Below are positions 51,197 through 64,000 of a stretch of 64,000 nt of DNA, piece by piece (position 1 is the stretch's first letter; every line of letters begins with the position of its first letter). Both the position numbers and the translations under genes were made by a program. The notes beneath the pieces are model-generated. The model was not told the DNA's origin. It saw only the letters and a list, made by a program, of their open reading frames with translations, and did not search any database. Where the stretch lies: the NCBI RefSeq assembly GCF_007673775.1, contig NZ_VEAF01000002.1, positions 532,606-596,605 on the forward strand, read 5' to 3'. The stretch is from Curtobacterium sp. 9128 (GTDB lineage: Bacteria; Actinomycetota; Actinomycetes; Actinomycetales; Microbacteriaceae).

Positions 51197-51835
51197 TCAG
51201 TCAACTGTAGCCCGGAACACGCGCGTGGTCTCCTCGACCACACCGACCCCGAGCTCCAGAACCTCGACATCAGCGAGACGCTTGCGGAGGATCACCTTGC
51301 GCGCAGCGGCCACCTCGTCATCGACGCGAGCACCCTTCATCAGGAGGAGCTGCCCGCCGGAGCGGGCGAGCGGAACCGTGAGGGGGATGAGCTTGGAGAG
51401 CGCACTCACGGCGCGCGCTGTCACCTGGTCGAGCACGAGGTCGTCGGCGACGTCCTCGGCCCGCGCCCGGAGCACGGTGACGTTCTCGAGGCCGAGCCGA
51501 TCGGCCTCCGATTGCAACCAGTCCACACGCCGTTCCATCGGCTCGATGAGCGTCATCGCAACGTCCGGCCGTGCGATGGCGAGGACCAGACCCGGCAACC
51601 CGGCACCGGAGCCGACGTCACCGACGTGTCCCTCGGCCTCCAGGAGGGGAGCCAGCAGCGCAGAATTGAGGATGTGTCGCGTCCATAACCGAGGCAGCTC
51701 GAGCGGGCCGATGAGGCCCAACTCCTCGCCTCGGCGAGCGAGTTCGTTGGTGAACGAGCGCACGACGTCGACCCGGTCCCCGAACAGGGTCGCGGCGACC
51801 GCGGGCTCGGCCTCGAGCACCGGGGCGTCGGTCAT
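51197..51835 (-). CDS. rsmG: 16S rRNA (guanine527-N7)-methyltransferase RsmG
   Basis: 212-aa SAM-dependent methyltransferase. VGDVGSGAGLPGLVLAIAR is the SAM-binding motif I, MTLIEPMERRVDWLQSEADR motif II, and TARAVSALSKLIPLTVPLAR a late motif. It modifies G527 of 16S rRNA; loss gives low-level streptomycin resistance in many bacteria. It overlaps the khpB stop by four bases (ATGA). Confidence 0.97.
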   Translation of the reverse strand: MTDAPVLEAEPAVAATLFGDRVDVVRSFTNELARRGEELGLIGPLELPRLWTRHILNSALLAPLLEAEGHVGDVGSGAGLPGLVLAIARPDVAMTLIEPMERRVDWLQSEADRLGLENVTVLRARAEDVADDLVLDQVTARAVSALSKLIPLTVPLARSGGQLLLMKGARVDDEVAAARKVILRKRLADVEVLELGVGVVEETTRVFRATVD

Positions 51836-52341
51836 CGGGTGATGACCGTGTGCCGGTCGCGCCCCTCGCCCTCGGACTCCGAACGGAAGCCCTTCTCGGC
51901 GACGAGGTCGTGCACCAGCTTGCGCTCGTAGGACGACATCGGGGGGAGTGCTGCCGAGGCGGAGCCAGCCTCGATGCGCTCGACCGCGGTGTCCACGAGC
52001 CGCTGCAGCTCGGACGCCCGGGCGTCCCGCGAGCCACCGATGTCGAGGATCAGCCGGCTGAACTCGCCGGTCTCCGCCTGCACCGCGATGCGCGTGAGCT
52101 CCTGCAGCGCCGAGACCGTGTCCGGCTTCGCGAGGACCCGGAGCGCGTTGCCCTCGTCCGTCACGGACAGGTACACGCGACCCGCGCGCTCCTCGATCTC
52201 GATGTCACCGTCGAGGTCGCAGATGTCGAGGAGCTCCTCGATGTAGTCGGCGGCGATGTCCGCCTCGTCGCGGGCGTCCTCGGTGGCGTCCTGGTCGACC
52301 TCGGTCGGCTCGACGACGGCGGCGGTGTCCTGCTCGGTCAC
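51832..52341 (-). CDS. khpB: Jag/KhpB-type RNA-binding protein
   Basis: 169-aa protein with a KH-like domain (VYLSVTDEGNALRVLAKPD, VSALQELTRIAVQAE) and a C-terminal R3H domain (PPMSSYERKLVHDLVAEKGF with Arg and His in the R-x3-H spacing). The N-terminal Jag stretch is acidic. It binds RNA and is linked to cell-envelope control. It lies directly between yidC (zero spacing) and rsmG, the conserved position. Confidence 0.95.
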   Translation of the reverse strand: MTEQDTAAVVEPTEVDQDATEDARDEADIAADYIEELLDICDLDGDIEIEERAGRVYLSVTDEGNALRVLAKPDTVSALQELTRIAVQAETGEFSRLILDIGGSRDARASELQRLVDTAVERIEAGSASAALPPMSSYERKLVHDLVAEKGFRSESEGEGRDRHTVITR

Positions 52342-53322
52342 TTACTTCTTCCCGTTCTTCTTGGAGCGCTGCTTGCCGACGGGCTGCTGTCGCTGCGTGG
52401 TGACGCGGACGGCCTCCATCTCGGCGGCACCGGCGCCGGCGCCGGCCTCGGCGAGGACGGCCGCGGGGGTCCCGCGACGCTGGGCCTTCTTGGCCAGACG
52501 CGCCTCGCGGGCGAGGGCCGCCTCGGATCCGGGCGTCGGCATGGACCGGATGACGAAGTACTGCTGCGCCATCGTCCAGATGTTCGAGGCGAGCCAGTAG
52601 AACATGACGCCGAGCGGGAACGACAAACCCGAGATCACGAAGATCAGGGGGAGCACGTAGAGCATCATGCGCTGCTGGCGGTACATCGGAGACTCCTTGG
52701 TCTCCGGGGACATGTTCTTCGCGACGAGCTGCAGCTGTGTGATGAACTGCGACGCCGTCATCACGACGATCATGAAGCCCGCGATGGCACGGACCTCCCA
52801 GCCGGAGGCGTTCGTGAACGTCTCGTGCAGGGGAGCACCGAACAGCGACGCGTTGCCGAAGGACTTCGCCAGGTCGTTCGTCAGCAGGCCGATGCCGACC
52901 TTGTTGATCTGCGCCTCGTGCAGCACCGAGTACAGCGAGAAGAAGATCGGCATCTGCAGCAGCAGCGGCAGGCAGGACGCCAGCGGGTTGGTCCCGGTCT
53001 CCTTGTACAGTGCCATGGTCTCGCGGCTCATGGCCTCGCGCGAGAACTGGTCCTTCTTGCCCTTGTACTTGTCCTGGATCTTCTTCAGCTGCGGAGCGAC
53101 CTCGAGCATGCGTCGCTGCGACTTGATCTGCCGCACGAAGATCGGGATGAGCGCGGCCCGGACGACGAACGTCAGGAAGATGATGGACAGCACCCAGGTG
53201 ATGCCGGCCGAGGGGTCCATGCCGAGGGACTCGAAGACCGCGTGGAAGCCGACGAGGATGGCGGACACCACCCACTTGAGCGGCCAGAGGATCGTTCCGA
53301 TGAGGTCCATGAGGACGGTCAC
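52342..53322 (-). CDS. yidC: Membrane protein insertase YidC
   Basis: 326-aa YidC/Oxa1 insertase. Helices: LIGTILWPLKWVVSAILVGF, ITWVLSIIFLTFVVRAALIP, then the conserved cytoplasmic loop (QLKKIQDKYKGKKDQFSRE), PLLLQMPIFFSLYSVLHEAQ, VRAIAGFMIVVMTASQFITQ, and LIFVISGLSFPLGVMFYWLA. A conserved Arg in FVVRAAL forms the hydrophilic groove. The basic tail (KQRSKKNGKK) can bind the ribosome. It overlaps yidD by four bases. Confidence 0.97.
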   Translation of the reverse strand: MTVLMDLIGTILWPLKWVVSAILVGFHAVFESLGMDPSAGITWVLSIIFLTFVVRAALIPIFVRQIKSQRRMLEVAPQLKKIQDKYKGKKDQFSREAMSRETMALYKETGTNPLASCLPLLLQMPIFFSLYSVLHEAQINKVGIGLLTNDLAKSFGNASLFGAPLHETFTNASGWEVRAIAGFMIVVMTASQFITQLQLVAKNMSPETKESPMYRQQRMMLYVLPLIFVISGLSFPLGVMFYWLASNIWTMAQQYFVIRSMPTPGSEAALAREARLAKKAQRRGTPAAVLAEAGAGAGAAEMEAVRVTTQRQQPVGKQRSKKNGKK

Positions 53323-53699
53323 GCCTTTCGAGTGCGCTGGGGGAGCAGGACCGGGCGGACGACGCCGACCGGAGACTGCGACTGCTGCTGGACCGGTGCG
53401 AGCACGAAGCCGAACCGGTTGACGGCGAAGGGCCTGCGCCGCTCAGGGACGTCGTCGATGCCGCCGGCCGACCAGGGGTTGCACCGGCCGATCCGCCAAG
53501 CGCCCATCGCCGTGCCGCGGACGACGCCGTACTGCTGGATCGCCTCGAGTGCGTAGCGCGAGCACGAGGGGTGGTACCGACACACGTTGCCGTAGAGCGG
53601 GGAGATGACGGCACGGTAGGCCCGGAGCACGACGACGCAGGCGTTGCGCGGGAGCAACGCTGCCACCCACAGGGCCCGCATCAGGAGCGTCCGGTTCAT
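53319..53699 (-). CDS. yidD: Membrane protein insertion efficiency factor YidD
   Basis: 126-aa YidD. The conserved core is AYRAVISPLYGNVCRYHPSC, SRYALEAIQQYGVVRGTAMG and WRIGRCNPWSAGGIDDVP, with the family's three Cys. An amphipathic N-terminus attaches it to the membrane. It assists YidC. ATG 53699 lies inside the 3' end of rnpA (four-base overlap). Confidence 0.97.
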   Translation of the reverse strand: MNRTLLMRALWVAALLPRNACVVVLRAYRAVISPLYGNVCRYHPSCSRYALEAIQQYGVVRGTAMGAWRIGRCNPWSAGGIDDVPERRRPFAVNRFGFVLAPVQQQSQSPVGVVRPVLLPQRTRKA

Positions 53700-54046
53700 G
53701 CTGCCTTCTCCACACCGCGCGCGAACGATCGCGAGACGTCTTCGAGCAGGGTAGGCCATCCGGCCTGCGCGGCGGCTGGCAGTGCACGGACCACCACGTC
53801 GTGCCCGGACGGCACCGAGACGAGCAGTTCGTACGCGATGGCCTTGAGCCGCCGGCGCACGAGGTTCCTGGTCACCGCGTTGCCGACGGTCTTGGCCACG
53901 ATGAAGCCGAAGCGCGTCGGTCCCGCATCCGTCGCGGGTCGACGAACGACCGACACCACGACGTTCGCCGTGGCGCTCCTGCGACCTCGACGGACGGTGT
54001 TCCGGTAGTCGTCCCCTCGGACGATGCGGTTCCCACGGGCGAGCAC
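53696..54046 (-). CDS. rnpA: Ribonuclease P protein component
   Basis: 116-aa RNase P protein. After the start (VLARGNRIVRGDDYRNTVR) come VVVSVVRRPATDAGPTRFGF, IVAKTVGNAVTRNLVRRRLK and VPSGHDVVVRALPAAAQAGW; K-x-x-G-x-A-V-x-R-N-x-x-R-R is the RNA-binding signature. It binds P RNA to process tRNA 5' ends. GTG 54046 is chosen from alignment with the usual N-terminus; a longer ATG start exists at 54097. It follows rpmH after a strong hairpin. Confidence 0.95.
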   Translation of the reverse strand: MLARGNRIVRGDDYRNTVRRGRRSATANVVVSVVRRPATDAGPTRFGFIVAKTVGNAVTRNLVRRRLKAIAYELLVSVPSGHDVVVRALPAAAQAGWPTLLEDVSRSFARGVEKAA

Positions 54047-54078
54047 GGCGTCACCACCGGACCGGAGCACACACCGAA

Positions 54079-54118
54079 GCGCCGCCCGGTGGGACACGGA
54101 GTCCCACCGGAGCGGCGC
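54079..54118 (-). terminator. Strong hairpin between rpmH and rnpA
   Basis: Arms GCGCCGCCCGGTGGGAC (54079-54095) and GTCCCACCGG-A-GCGGCGC (54101-54118) around a 5-nt loop; no T-run on the minus strand. It may attenuate transcription from rpmH into rnpA, as both are needed in different amounts. Confidence 0.65.
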
Positions 54119-54144
54119 CGAGTGCTGCTACGACCAGGTCTGAT

Positions 54145-54282
54145 CTACGCGGAGAGCTCGGTGCGGCCCTTGGCACGGCGAGCGGCCAGGATGGCGCGGC
54201 CGGCGCGGGTGCGCATGCGGAGACGGAAGCCGTGCTTCTTGGCGCGGCGACGGTTGTTCGGCTGGAAGGTGCGCTTGCTCAT
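54145..54282 (-). CDS. rpmH: 50S ribosomal protein L34
   Basis: 45-aa protein with the universal L34 sequence: [45 protein letters not shown]. It is the first gene of the minus-strand run to parB and the classic marker beside dnaA. GGAGAAG precedes the ATG. Confidence 0.98.
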   Translation of the reverse strand: MSKRTFQPNNRRRAKKHGFRLRMRTRAGRAILAARRAKGRTELSA

Positions 54283-54782
54283 GATCTTCTCCACACGGCT
54301 GCTCGAGGCGAGCCGTCACGAATACGTTGGTCGACGTTGGTGGGCGCGACCAAGGGGCCGCAGTCAACTGGATAACGGTACGTGACAGCGGCGACCAGGT
54401 CAAACCCTGATCGCTCCGAGGGCGCACCGGCCTGTGGGAACAGCGTTGTCCACATTGGGGACAACTTCCGTTCGGTGGGACCCGTGTCGGTCCTCTACAG
54501 TTGGTGGATCGATCAGCCCGCAGGCCCGGCAGGACGGGGGAGACCCCGACCAGCGCGCTCGTGGGTGATCGTGGACACGACTGTGGACAACCCTGTGGGA
54601 AGTCCGCGGCACGACGGCGCAGGTCCAGCTCCCCGAGAGCCACCGCCGACACGCGGGTGCAGCGCCGCGCGCACCCGCGCGCCGCGACCGACCCGCACCG
54701 CTGTCCGCCCACGAGCGTCCGCAAGCACGAGACAGCACGACCCCGCACGAGCCCTGCACGAGACCCTGGAGACGAGCGCGCC
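54283..54782 (+). promoter_or_regulatory. dnaA upstream region with DnaA boxes
   Basis: 500 bases without a gene between rpmH and dnaA. It includes TTGTCCACA (54446-54454), TGTGGACAA (54582-54590) and further TGTGG words near 54433 and 54594. Divergent rpmH and dnaA promoters must lie here; DnaA binding would allow autoregulation. Confidence 0.7.
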
Positions 54783-56237
54783 ATGACGATGCCGGCCGAC
54801 CCCGTCGAGGACCTCTGGTCAGCGGTCCTCAACCTCCTCGCCCAGGACGACCGGATCACCCCGCAGCTGCACGGCTTCCTCAACCTCGTCGAGCCCAAGG
54901 GCGTCCTCGCCGGCACGCTCTACCTCGAGGTGCCGAACGACCTCACCCGCGGCATGCTCGAGCAGCGGATCCGCATCCCGATCACCGAGGCGATCGCCCG
55001 CATCGGCGACGACACCGTCGCGAACTTCGCCATCACGGTGAACCCCGACATGGCGTCGGAGCCCCGGGTCGACCCGTCGGTGCCGGCCTACGCCGAACCG
55101 TCGCCGCAACCGGTCGAGCAGAGCGTCGCGCCCCGGCAGTACATCGAGGCACCGTTCGTCCCGAGCCAGGTCGACGCCCCGGGCACCGGCGGCCGCCCCG
55201 AGTCCCGGCTCAACCCGAAGTACAACTTCGACAACTTCGTCATCGGCGCCTCGAACCGGTTCGCCCACGCCGCGGCCGTCGCCGTCGCCGAGGCCCCCGC
55301 GAAGGCGTACAACCCGCTCTTCATCTACGGCGACTCCGGGCTCGGCAAGACCCACCTCCTGCACGCGATCGGCCACTACGCCGAAAGCCTCTACCCGGGA
55401 ATCCGGGTGCGGTACGTGTCGAGCGAGGAGTTCACGAACGACTTCATCAACTCGATCGCGAACAACCGCTCGAACCAGTTCCAGCAGCGGTACCGCGACA
55501 TCGACATCCTCCTCATCGACGACATCCAGTTCCTCCAGGGCAAGGACTCGACGCAGGAGGCGTTCTTCCACACGTTCAACACGCTGCACGACCACAACAA
55601 GCAGGTCGTGATCACGTCGGACGTCGCTCCGAAGCACCTCACGGGGTTCGAGGACCGGATGCGCAGCCGCTTCGAGTGGGGCCTGATCACCGACGTCCAG
55701 GCGCCGGACCTCGAGACCCGCATCGCCATCCTCCGGAAGAAGGCGCAGTCCGACCACCTGCAGGTGCCGGACGACATCCTCGAGTTCATGGCGTCGAAGG
55801 TGTCGAGCAACATCCGGGAGCTCGAGGGGACGCTCATCCGCGTCACCGCCTTCGCGAGCCTCAACCGCACGGCCGTCGACATGGCGCTGGTGCAGACGGT
55901 CCTCAAGGACCTGATCACCCTCGACGAGGACAACGTCATCGCGCCGACGGACATCATCAACCACACTGCGGAGTACTTCAAGCTCTCCGTCGACGACCTC
56001 TACGGCTCCTCCCGATCGCAGGCGATCGCGACCGCCCGGCAGATCGCGATGTACCTCTGCCGTGAGATGACGAGCCTGTCGCTGCCGAAGATCGGGCAGC
56101 TGTTCGGCAACCGGGACCACACGACGGTGATGTACGCGAACAAGAAGATCGCGGAGCTCATGAAGGAGCGTCGGTCGATCTACAACCAGGTCACCGAACT
56201 CACGAGCCGCATCAAGCAGGACCGCCGCTACCGCTGA
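54783..56237 (+). CDS. dnaA: Chromosomal replication initiator DnaA
   Basis: 484-aa initiator. Domain I is at 1-90 (WSAVLNLLAQDDRITPQLHG), a Pro/Ala-rich linker follows to about 130, then the AAA+ domain: YNPLFIYGDSGLGKTHLLHA (Walker A), DIDILLIDDIQFLQGKDSTQ (Walker B), and ITSDVAPKHLTGFEDRMRSR (sensor/box VII). The C-terminal domain binds DnaA boxes: LPKIGQLFGNRDHTTVMYAN. Length is normal. It starts replication at the adjacent oriC. The start at 54783 follows GACGAGCG. Confidence 0.99.
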   Translation: MTMPADPVEDLWSAVLNLLAQDDRITPQLHGFLNLVEPKGVLAGTLYLEVPNDLTRGMLEQRIRIPITEAIARIGDDTVANFAITVNPDMASEPRVDPSVPAYAEPSPQPVEQSVAPRQYIEAPFVPSQVDAPGTGGRPESRLNPKYNFDNFVIGASNRFAHAAAVAVAEAPAKAYNPLFIYGDSGLGKTHLLHAIGHYAESLYPGIRVRYVSSEEFTNDFINSIANNRSNQFQQRYRDIDILLIDDIQFLQGKDSTQEAFFHTFNTLHDHNKQVVITSDVAPKHLTGFEDRMRSRFEWGLITDVQAPDLETRIAILRKKAQSDHLQVPDDILEFMASKVSSNIRELEGTLIRVTAFASLNRTAVDMALVQTVLKDLITLDEDNVIAPTDIINHTAEYFKLSVDDLYGSSRSQAIATARQIAMYLCREMTSLSLPKIGQLFGNRDHTTVMYANKKIAELMKERRSIYNQVTELTSRIKQDRRYR

Positions 56238-56707
56238 GCGTTCCGCTCGCGATCCGCAGAGCATCTGTTCACGCGGCCTGGAGGCTCGGCTGGCGACAGC
56301 GAGATCGGCCCGCCCTGGCGCGCATCCACCATCTGAGACGGTTCCATCGGCCGGACTTCTCACAGTGTGGAAAGCCTGTGGATAACTGTGGAGGACACGC
56401 CGCCGTGTTGTTCACAGCGATGGGGCCATCTGTGGAAACTGGGGATGGAAGTGGATAGCTGAGATTCATTCATCCCGATGCCGCTCACACGCCGCTCACA
56501 ACTCACACGGTTGTAGTTCCCTGTCGCCGAGCGGCATCAACAGGGTTGTCCACAGTGTGCACAGGCGTTAACACTCTTGTTCCTGTTTCATGATCACGAT
56601 CCCTGGGCCAACCTTGTGGACGGCGGGATGACAAGAAATCCGGGCCCGTCCGGGCTGTGCCACAATGGGGCGGCCGGACAGTCCAACGATCGACAGGGGT
56701 CCCAGCT
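56238..56707. other. oriC: Chromosomal replication origin oriC
   Basis: Non-coding 470 bases between dnaA and dnaN. DnaA boxes and relatives: TGTGGATAA (56377-56385, perfect), TTGTCCACA (56546-56554), TTGTTCACA (56408-56416), TGTGGAAAC (56431-56439) and TGTGGAAAG (about 56367). A comparatively A/T-rich stretch (GTTAACACTCTTGTTCCTG, 56568-56590) could be the unwinding element. Position and composition fit an actinobacterial oriC. Confidence 0.88.
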
Positions 56708-57853
56708 GTGAAGTTCGAGGTCAACCGGGACGTCTTCTCCGAAGCCGTCTCATTCGCGGTGAAGCTCCTCCCACAGCGCACGACCCTCCCGATCCTGTCG
56801 GGTGTCCTCATCCACGCCGAGGGCGACCGGCTCACGCTGTCGTCGTTCGACTACGAGGTCTCGGCGCAGACCTCCATCACGGCCCAGATCGACGACGCCG
56901 GCACGGTCCTCGTCTCCGGTCGACTGCTGAACGACATCGCGAGCCGTCTGCCGAACGCCCCGGTGACGTTCTCCACGGACGAGTCCCGGATCACCGTGAC
57001 CTGCGGCTCCGCACACTTCACGCTGCTGAGCATGCCGGTCGAGGAGTACCCGACCCTCCCGGAGATCGGTGCGCAGACCGGGGTGATCCCCGGGGACGCC
57101 TTCTCCGAGGCGGTGTCCCAGGTCGCCGTCGCCGCCAGCCGCGACGACGTCACCCCGGTGATCACCGGCGTGCAGCTCGAGGTCGGCGACAACGACCTCT
57201 CCCTCATCGCGACGGACCGCTACCGCGTCGCCGTCCGCACGATCGCGTGGGACTCCGGACGCGTCGGCTCCGACCCGATGCACGCGCTCGTCCCGGCCCG
57301 CACCCTGCAGGAGGTCGGCCGCACGTTCGGTTCGGCGTCGACGGTGTCGGTCTCGATCAGCGGCACGTCCGACCGCGAGCTCATCGCGTTCCACGCCGAC
57401 GACAAGACCGTGACCTCGCTGCTCATCAAGGGCAACTACCCGCCGGTCCGCCGGCTCTTCCCCGAGGCCGTCCAGGACCACGCGGTGATCAACACCGCGG
57501 AGCTGGTCGAAGCCGTCCGACGGGTCTCCCTCGTCCTGGAGCGCGAAGCCGCGCTCCGGTTCTCCTTCACGGTCGACGGGCTCACGCTCGAGGCGATCGG
57601 TTCCGAACAAGCGCAGGCGTCAGAGTCGATCGATGCGTTGCTGACCGGTGAGGAAACGGTGGTCTCGCTGAAGCCCGCCTTCCTCCTGGACGGGTTGAAC
57701 GCGGTGCACTCCGAGTTCGTCCGGATCTCCTTCACCAAGACGGAGAACCCCAACAAGCCGGGTCCGGTGCTCATCACCGGCCAGTCCTCGCGCGAGGAAC
57801 CCGCGACGGACGGATACCGGTACCTGCTGCAGCCCAATCTCCTGCTGCGCTAG
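56708..57853 (+). CDS. dnaN: DNA polymerase III beta subunit (sliding clamp)
   Basis: 381-aa clamp. Domain 1 is MKFEVNRDVFSEAVSFAVK and LPILSGVLIHAEGDRLTLS; domain 2 has TPVITGVQLEVGDNDLSLIA and TDRYRVAVRTI; domain 3 ends with VLITGQSSREEP, GYRYLLQPNLLLR. It encircles DNA and tethers polymerase III. GTG 56708 is placed from the family N-terminus; AGGGG lies 7-10 nt upstream. Confidence 0.98.
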   Translation: MKFEVNRDVFSEAVSFAVKLLPQRTTLPILSGVLIHAEGDRLTLSSFDYEVSAQTSITAQIDDAGTVLVSGRLLNDIASRLPNAPVTFSTDESRITVTCGSAHFTLLSMPVEEYPTLPEIGAQTGVIPGDAFSEAVSQVAVAASRDDVTPVITGVQLEVGDNDLSLIATDRYRVAVRTIAWDSGRVGSDPMHALVPARTLQEVGRTFGSASTVSVSISGTSDRELIAFHADDKTVTSLLIKGNYPPVRRLFPEAVQDHAVINTAELVEAVRRVSLVLEREAALRFSFTVDGLTLEAIGSEQAQASESIDALLTGEETVVSLKPAFLLDGLNAVHSEFVRISFTKTENPNKPGPVLITGQSSREEPATDGYRYLLQPNLLLR

Positions 57854-57920
57854 CGGCAGCCGAACACTGCGCTGACGCGCCCCGGGCACATCAGCGCGAC
57901 GACGAACAGAAGAGGAAATC

Positions 57921-58805
57921 ATGCAGATCGGTCTTGTCGGCCTCGGGAAGATGGGCAACAACATGCGTGCGCGTCTGCGCAACGCAGGGATCGACGTCGT
58001 CGGGTACGACGCCAACCCCGCCGTCTCGGACGTCGCCGACCTCGGGGAGCTCGCGAAGGCCCTCACCGGCCCGCGTCTGGTCTGGGTCATGGTCCCCCAC
58101 GGGAAGATCACGGACGACGTCATCACCGACCTCGCCGAGGTCCTCGAGCCGGGCGACCTGGTCATCGACGGCGGCAACTCCAAGTGGCTCGACGACGAGA
58201 AGCACGCCAAGCAGCTCGACGCCAAGGGCATCCGCTACATGGACGTCGGTGTCTCCGGCGGCATCTGGGGCAAGGACAACGGCTACGGCATGATGGCCGG
58301 CGGTGACGTCAAGGACCTCGAGTTCGCGATGCCGGTCTTCGACGCACTCCGTCCCGAGGGCCCTCGCGAAGAGGGCTTCTCTCACGCCGGCCCCGTCGGC
58401 GCCGGGCACTACGCCAAGATGGTCCACAACGGCATCGAGTACGCGATCATGCAGGCGTACGGCGAGGGCTACGAGCTCCTCGAGGCCAAGGACATCATCA
58501 AGGACGTCCCCGCCGTGTTCGCCGGGTGGCAGCGCGGCACGGTCGTGCGCTCCTGGCTGCTCGACCTGCTCGTCCTCGCGATCAACGAGGACCCGAAGCT
58601 CGACGAGCTCGAGGGCTACGTCGACGACTCGGGCGAGGGCCGGTGGACCCTCGAAGAGGCGATCGACCTCGCGGTGCCGATGCCCGCGCTCTCCGCGGCG
58701 ATGTTCGCGCGCTTCGTCTCGCGCCAGGGCAGCGAGTCCCCGACGATGAAGGCCGTCGCGGCGCTCCGCAACCAGTTCGGCGGCCACGCCGTCAAGAAGT
58801 CCTAG
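57921..58805 (+). CDS. gnd: 6-phosphogluconate dehydrogenase (decarboxylating), short type
   Basis: 294-aa enzyme of the short (YqeC/GndA-like) class. The nucleotide motif is QIGLVGLGKMGNNMRARLRN; the acidic residue after the second strand (VVGYDANP) suggests NAD preference. VIDGGNSKWLDDEKHAK and GVSGGIWGKDNGYGMMAGG hold substrate contacts, and GAGHYAKMVHNGIEYAIMQA has the catalytic Lys and Asn. It oxidises 6-phosphogluconate to ribulose 5-phosphate. GAGGAA precedes the ATG. It sits between dnaN and recF as is usual in actinobacteria. Confidence 0.95.
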   Translation: MQIGLVGLGKMGNNMRARLRNAGIDVVGYDANPAVSDVADLGELAKALTGPRLVWVMVPHGKITDDVITDLAEVLEPGDLVIDGGNSKWLDDEKHAKQLDAKGIRYMDVGVSGGIWGKDNGYGMMAGGDVKDLEFAMPVFDALRPEGPREEGFSHAGPVGAGHYAKMVHNGIEYAIMQAYGEGYELLEAKDIIKDVPAVFAGWQRGTVVRSWLLDLLVLAINEDPKLDELEGYVDDSGEGRWTLEEAIDLAVPMPALSAAMFARFVSRQGSESPTMKAVAALRNQFGGHAVKKS

Positions 58806-58834
58806 GACTCCTCGGGGCAACCCGACCGGCCCGC

Positions 58835-60069
58835 GTGCACGTCGACCACCTGCAACTGACCGACTTCCGGAACTACCGGGAGGCGGACGTCGACCTCGCA
58901 CGCGGGCCGAACCTCTTCGTCGGGAGGAACGGCCAGGGCAAGACGAACCTCGTCGAGTCCATCGCCTACCTCTCCACCCTCGGCTCGCACCGCGTGCCCA
59001 CCGACGCGGCCCTCGTCCGGCAGGGCTGTGACGCGGCGATCGTCCGCGCACGCCTGGCGCACGAGGAACGGAGCATCCTCGCCGAGGTGCAGATCAACCG
59101 CTCGGGGTCGAACCGTGCGCAGATCAACCGGGCGCCGATCAAGCCCCGCGAACTGCCGCGCTACTGCACGAGCGTCCTCTTCGCGCCGGAGGACCTCGCC
59201 CTGGTCCGCGGCGAACCGTCCGGTCGTCGACGCATGCTCGACGAGCTGCTCGTGCAGATCGCCCCACGGATGCAGGGCGTCCTCGCCGACTACGACCGGA
59301 CACTCCGGCAGCGGAACACGCTGCTGAAGTCGGCCCGGGCGACGGGTGCGAAGTCCGGGTCGCTCGCGACGCTCGACGTCTGGGACGAGCGCCTCGTGGC
59401 GTTCGGGTCCGAGATCATCGCCGCGCGCGACCACCTGACCCGCCGACTGGCCCCGTTCGTCGCCGAGTCCTACGCGACCGTCGCCGGCGAGCGGCACGAG
59501 GCCGCGATCACCGGCGTGCTGAGTGTCCGTGGCGGCGACCCCGAGGACGCCGACGCGACGGACCCGGTGCTCGGGACGCCGGACGGCCCCGTCACCGTGC
59601 CGGCTGCGGCTGAGGCGTTCCGGGGCGCGCTCGAACGGCGTCGGCGCGACGAACTCGACCGCGGGCTGACGCTCGCCGGGCCGCACCGCGACGACGTGCT
59701 CTTCCAGCTCAACGGGTTACCCGCGCGCGGGTACGCCAGTCACGGCGAGTCGTGGTCGTTCGCGTTGGCGATCCAGCTCGCGAGCGCGTCGATCCTCCGC
59801 GCCGAGTCGACGCTCGGTGACCCGATCATCATCCTCGACGACGTGTTCGCGGAGCTCGACGAGTCCCGGCGCGAGCGGCTCGGGAACGCGGTCGCGGACT
59901 ACGAGCAGGTGCTCATCACGGCCGCCGTCTTCGGGGACGTCCCGGCGCAGCTGGCCGCGCACACCGTGCGGATCGAGCACGGCACCATCGTGACGGACGA
60001 GCCGGACCCGACCAGTGCGGACGAACCGACCACGGCCTCCGACCCGACGAGCGCAGCGGCGGACGCCTG

Positions 60070-60070
<1 letters not shown>
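58835..60070 (+). CDS. recF: DNA replication/repair protein RecF
   Basis: 411-aa SMC-like ATPase. VDHLQLTDFRNYREADVDL and LFVGRNGQGKTNLVESIAYL (Walker A) open the protein; SVLFAPEDLALVRGEPSGRR is a RecF motif, and LAGPHRDDVLFQLNG, ESWSFALAIQLASASIL and PIIILDDVFAELDESRRERL are the signature and Walker B regions. It helps load RecA at gaps. A Thr/Ser/Asp-rich C-terminal tail (~20 residues) is an extra. GTG 58835 follows gnd by 29 bases; the stop overlaps dciA by one base. Confidence 0.97.
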
Positions 60071-62686
<2,616 letters not shown>

Positions 62687-62693
62687 TCGGACT

Positions 62694-62720
62694 GGAGGCA
62701 CGGCGCGAGCCGTGCGCTCC
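62694..62720 (+). terminator. Hairpin between gyrB and gyrA
   Basis: GGAGGCACGGC (62694-62704) pairs with GCCGTGC-G-CTCC (62709-62720) around a GCGA loop. No T-run follows, so it is more likely an mRNA-processing or stabilising structure than a full terminator. Confidence 0.4.
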
Positions 62721-62813
62721 GGTCCGGACCACCTGTGGTCGCGCCCGGCGCGACGCACGGAACCACGGCCTCCAGGCCGGTCGGCGGAGCCGACAGAAAG
62801 GGACTGAAGCCAG

Positions 62814-64000
<1,187 letters not shown>

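Noticed and set aside
58526..58834. 103-codon extension of RecF into gnd
   Set aside because: It is an out-of-frame reading of gnd; RecF homology begins at GTG 58835.

Overview
The window is chromosomal DNA of a high-G+C actinobacterium, most likely Microbacteriaceae and perhaps Curtobacterium. The genus is an inference from gene content, codon use and gene order, not a measurement. The right half is the replication-origin region in its usual actinobacterial order: rpmH-rnpA-yidD-yidC-khpB-rsmG-parA-parB on the minus strand and dnaA-dnaN-gnd-recF-dciA-gyrB-gyrA on the plus strand. A DnaA-box-rich oriC lies between dnaA and dnaN, and five parS-type palindromes surround parAB.

Layout. 0-14.8 kb holds small accessory and metabolic genes: a GNAT, an LCP protein, a glyoxalase-fold protein, three alpha/beta hydrolases, a divergent AraC regulator/flavin monooxygenase pair, secreted proteins and several hypothetical proteins. 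At least three coding regions here are broken by single-base frame changes, and a repeated AGCCGATCGGCT palindrome recurs next to stop and start codons. 14.8-22.5 kb is a gene-poor accessory island. It carries an IS3-type transposase remnant, a long inverted repeat, a HEPN-domain protein, a PIN-domain nuclease-like protein, a run of small proteins (zinc ribbon; very short basic protein; 174-aa protein) and a translationally coupled pair made of a DUF6932-type nucleotidyltransferase-like protein and a 332-aa unknown. These look like defence or toxin-type genes.

22.5-36 kb runs from dnaB (with a cluster of DnaA-box-like 9-mers upstream) into a compact minus-strand type VII secretion locus. It has two tandem cassettes of WXG100 protein, second small helical protein and large effector-like protein, followed by three less conserved genes and a 1529-aa EssC/EccC-like ATPase. 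I see none of the other usual ESX core genes, so it may be a minimal system, or partner genes may lie elsewhere.

36-48 kb is housekeeping: rpsF-ssb-rpsR-rplI, CCA-adding enzyme, a single reading frame joining a DUF6049-like extracytoplasmic protein to the lipid II flippase MurJ, trxB-trxA, a PLP aminotransferase, a D-Ala-D-Ala-ligase-like ATP-grasp enzyme and a YdcF-type protein. 48-64 kb is the origin and segregation region, ending inside gyrA.

No rRNA, tRNA or CRISPR array was found. Family assignments come from reading protein motifs by eye; no database search was run.
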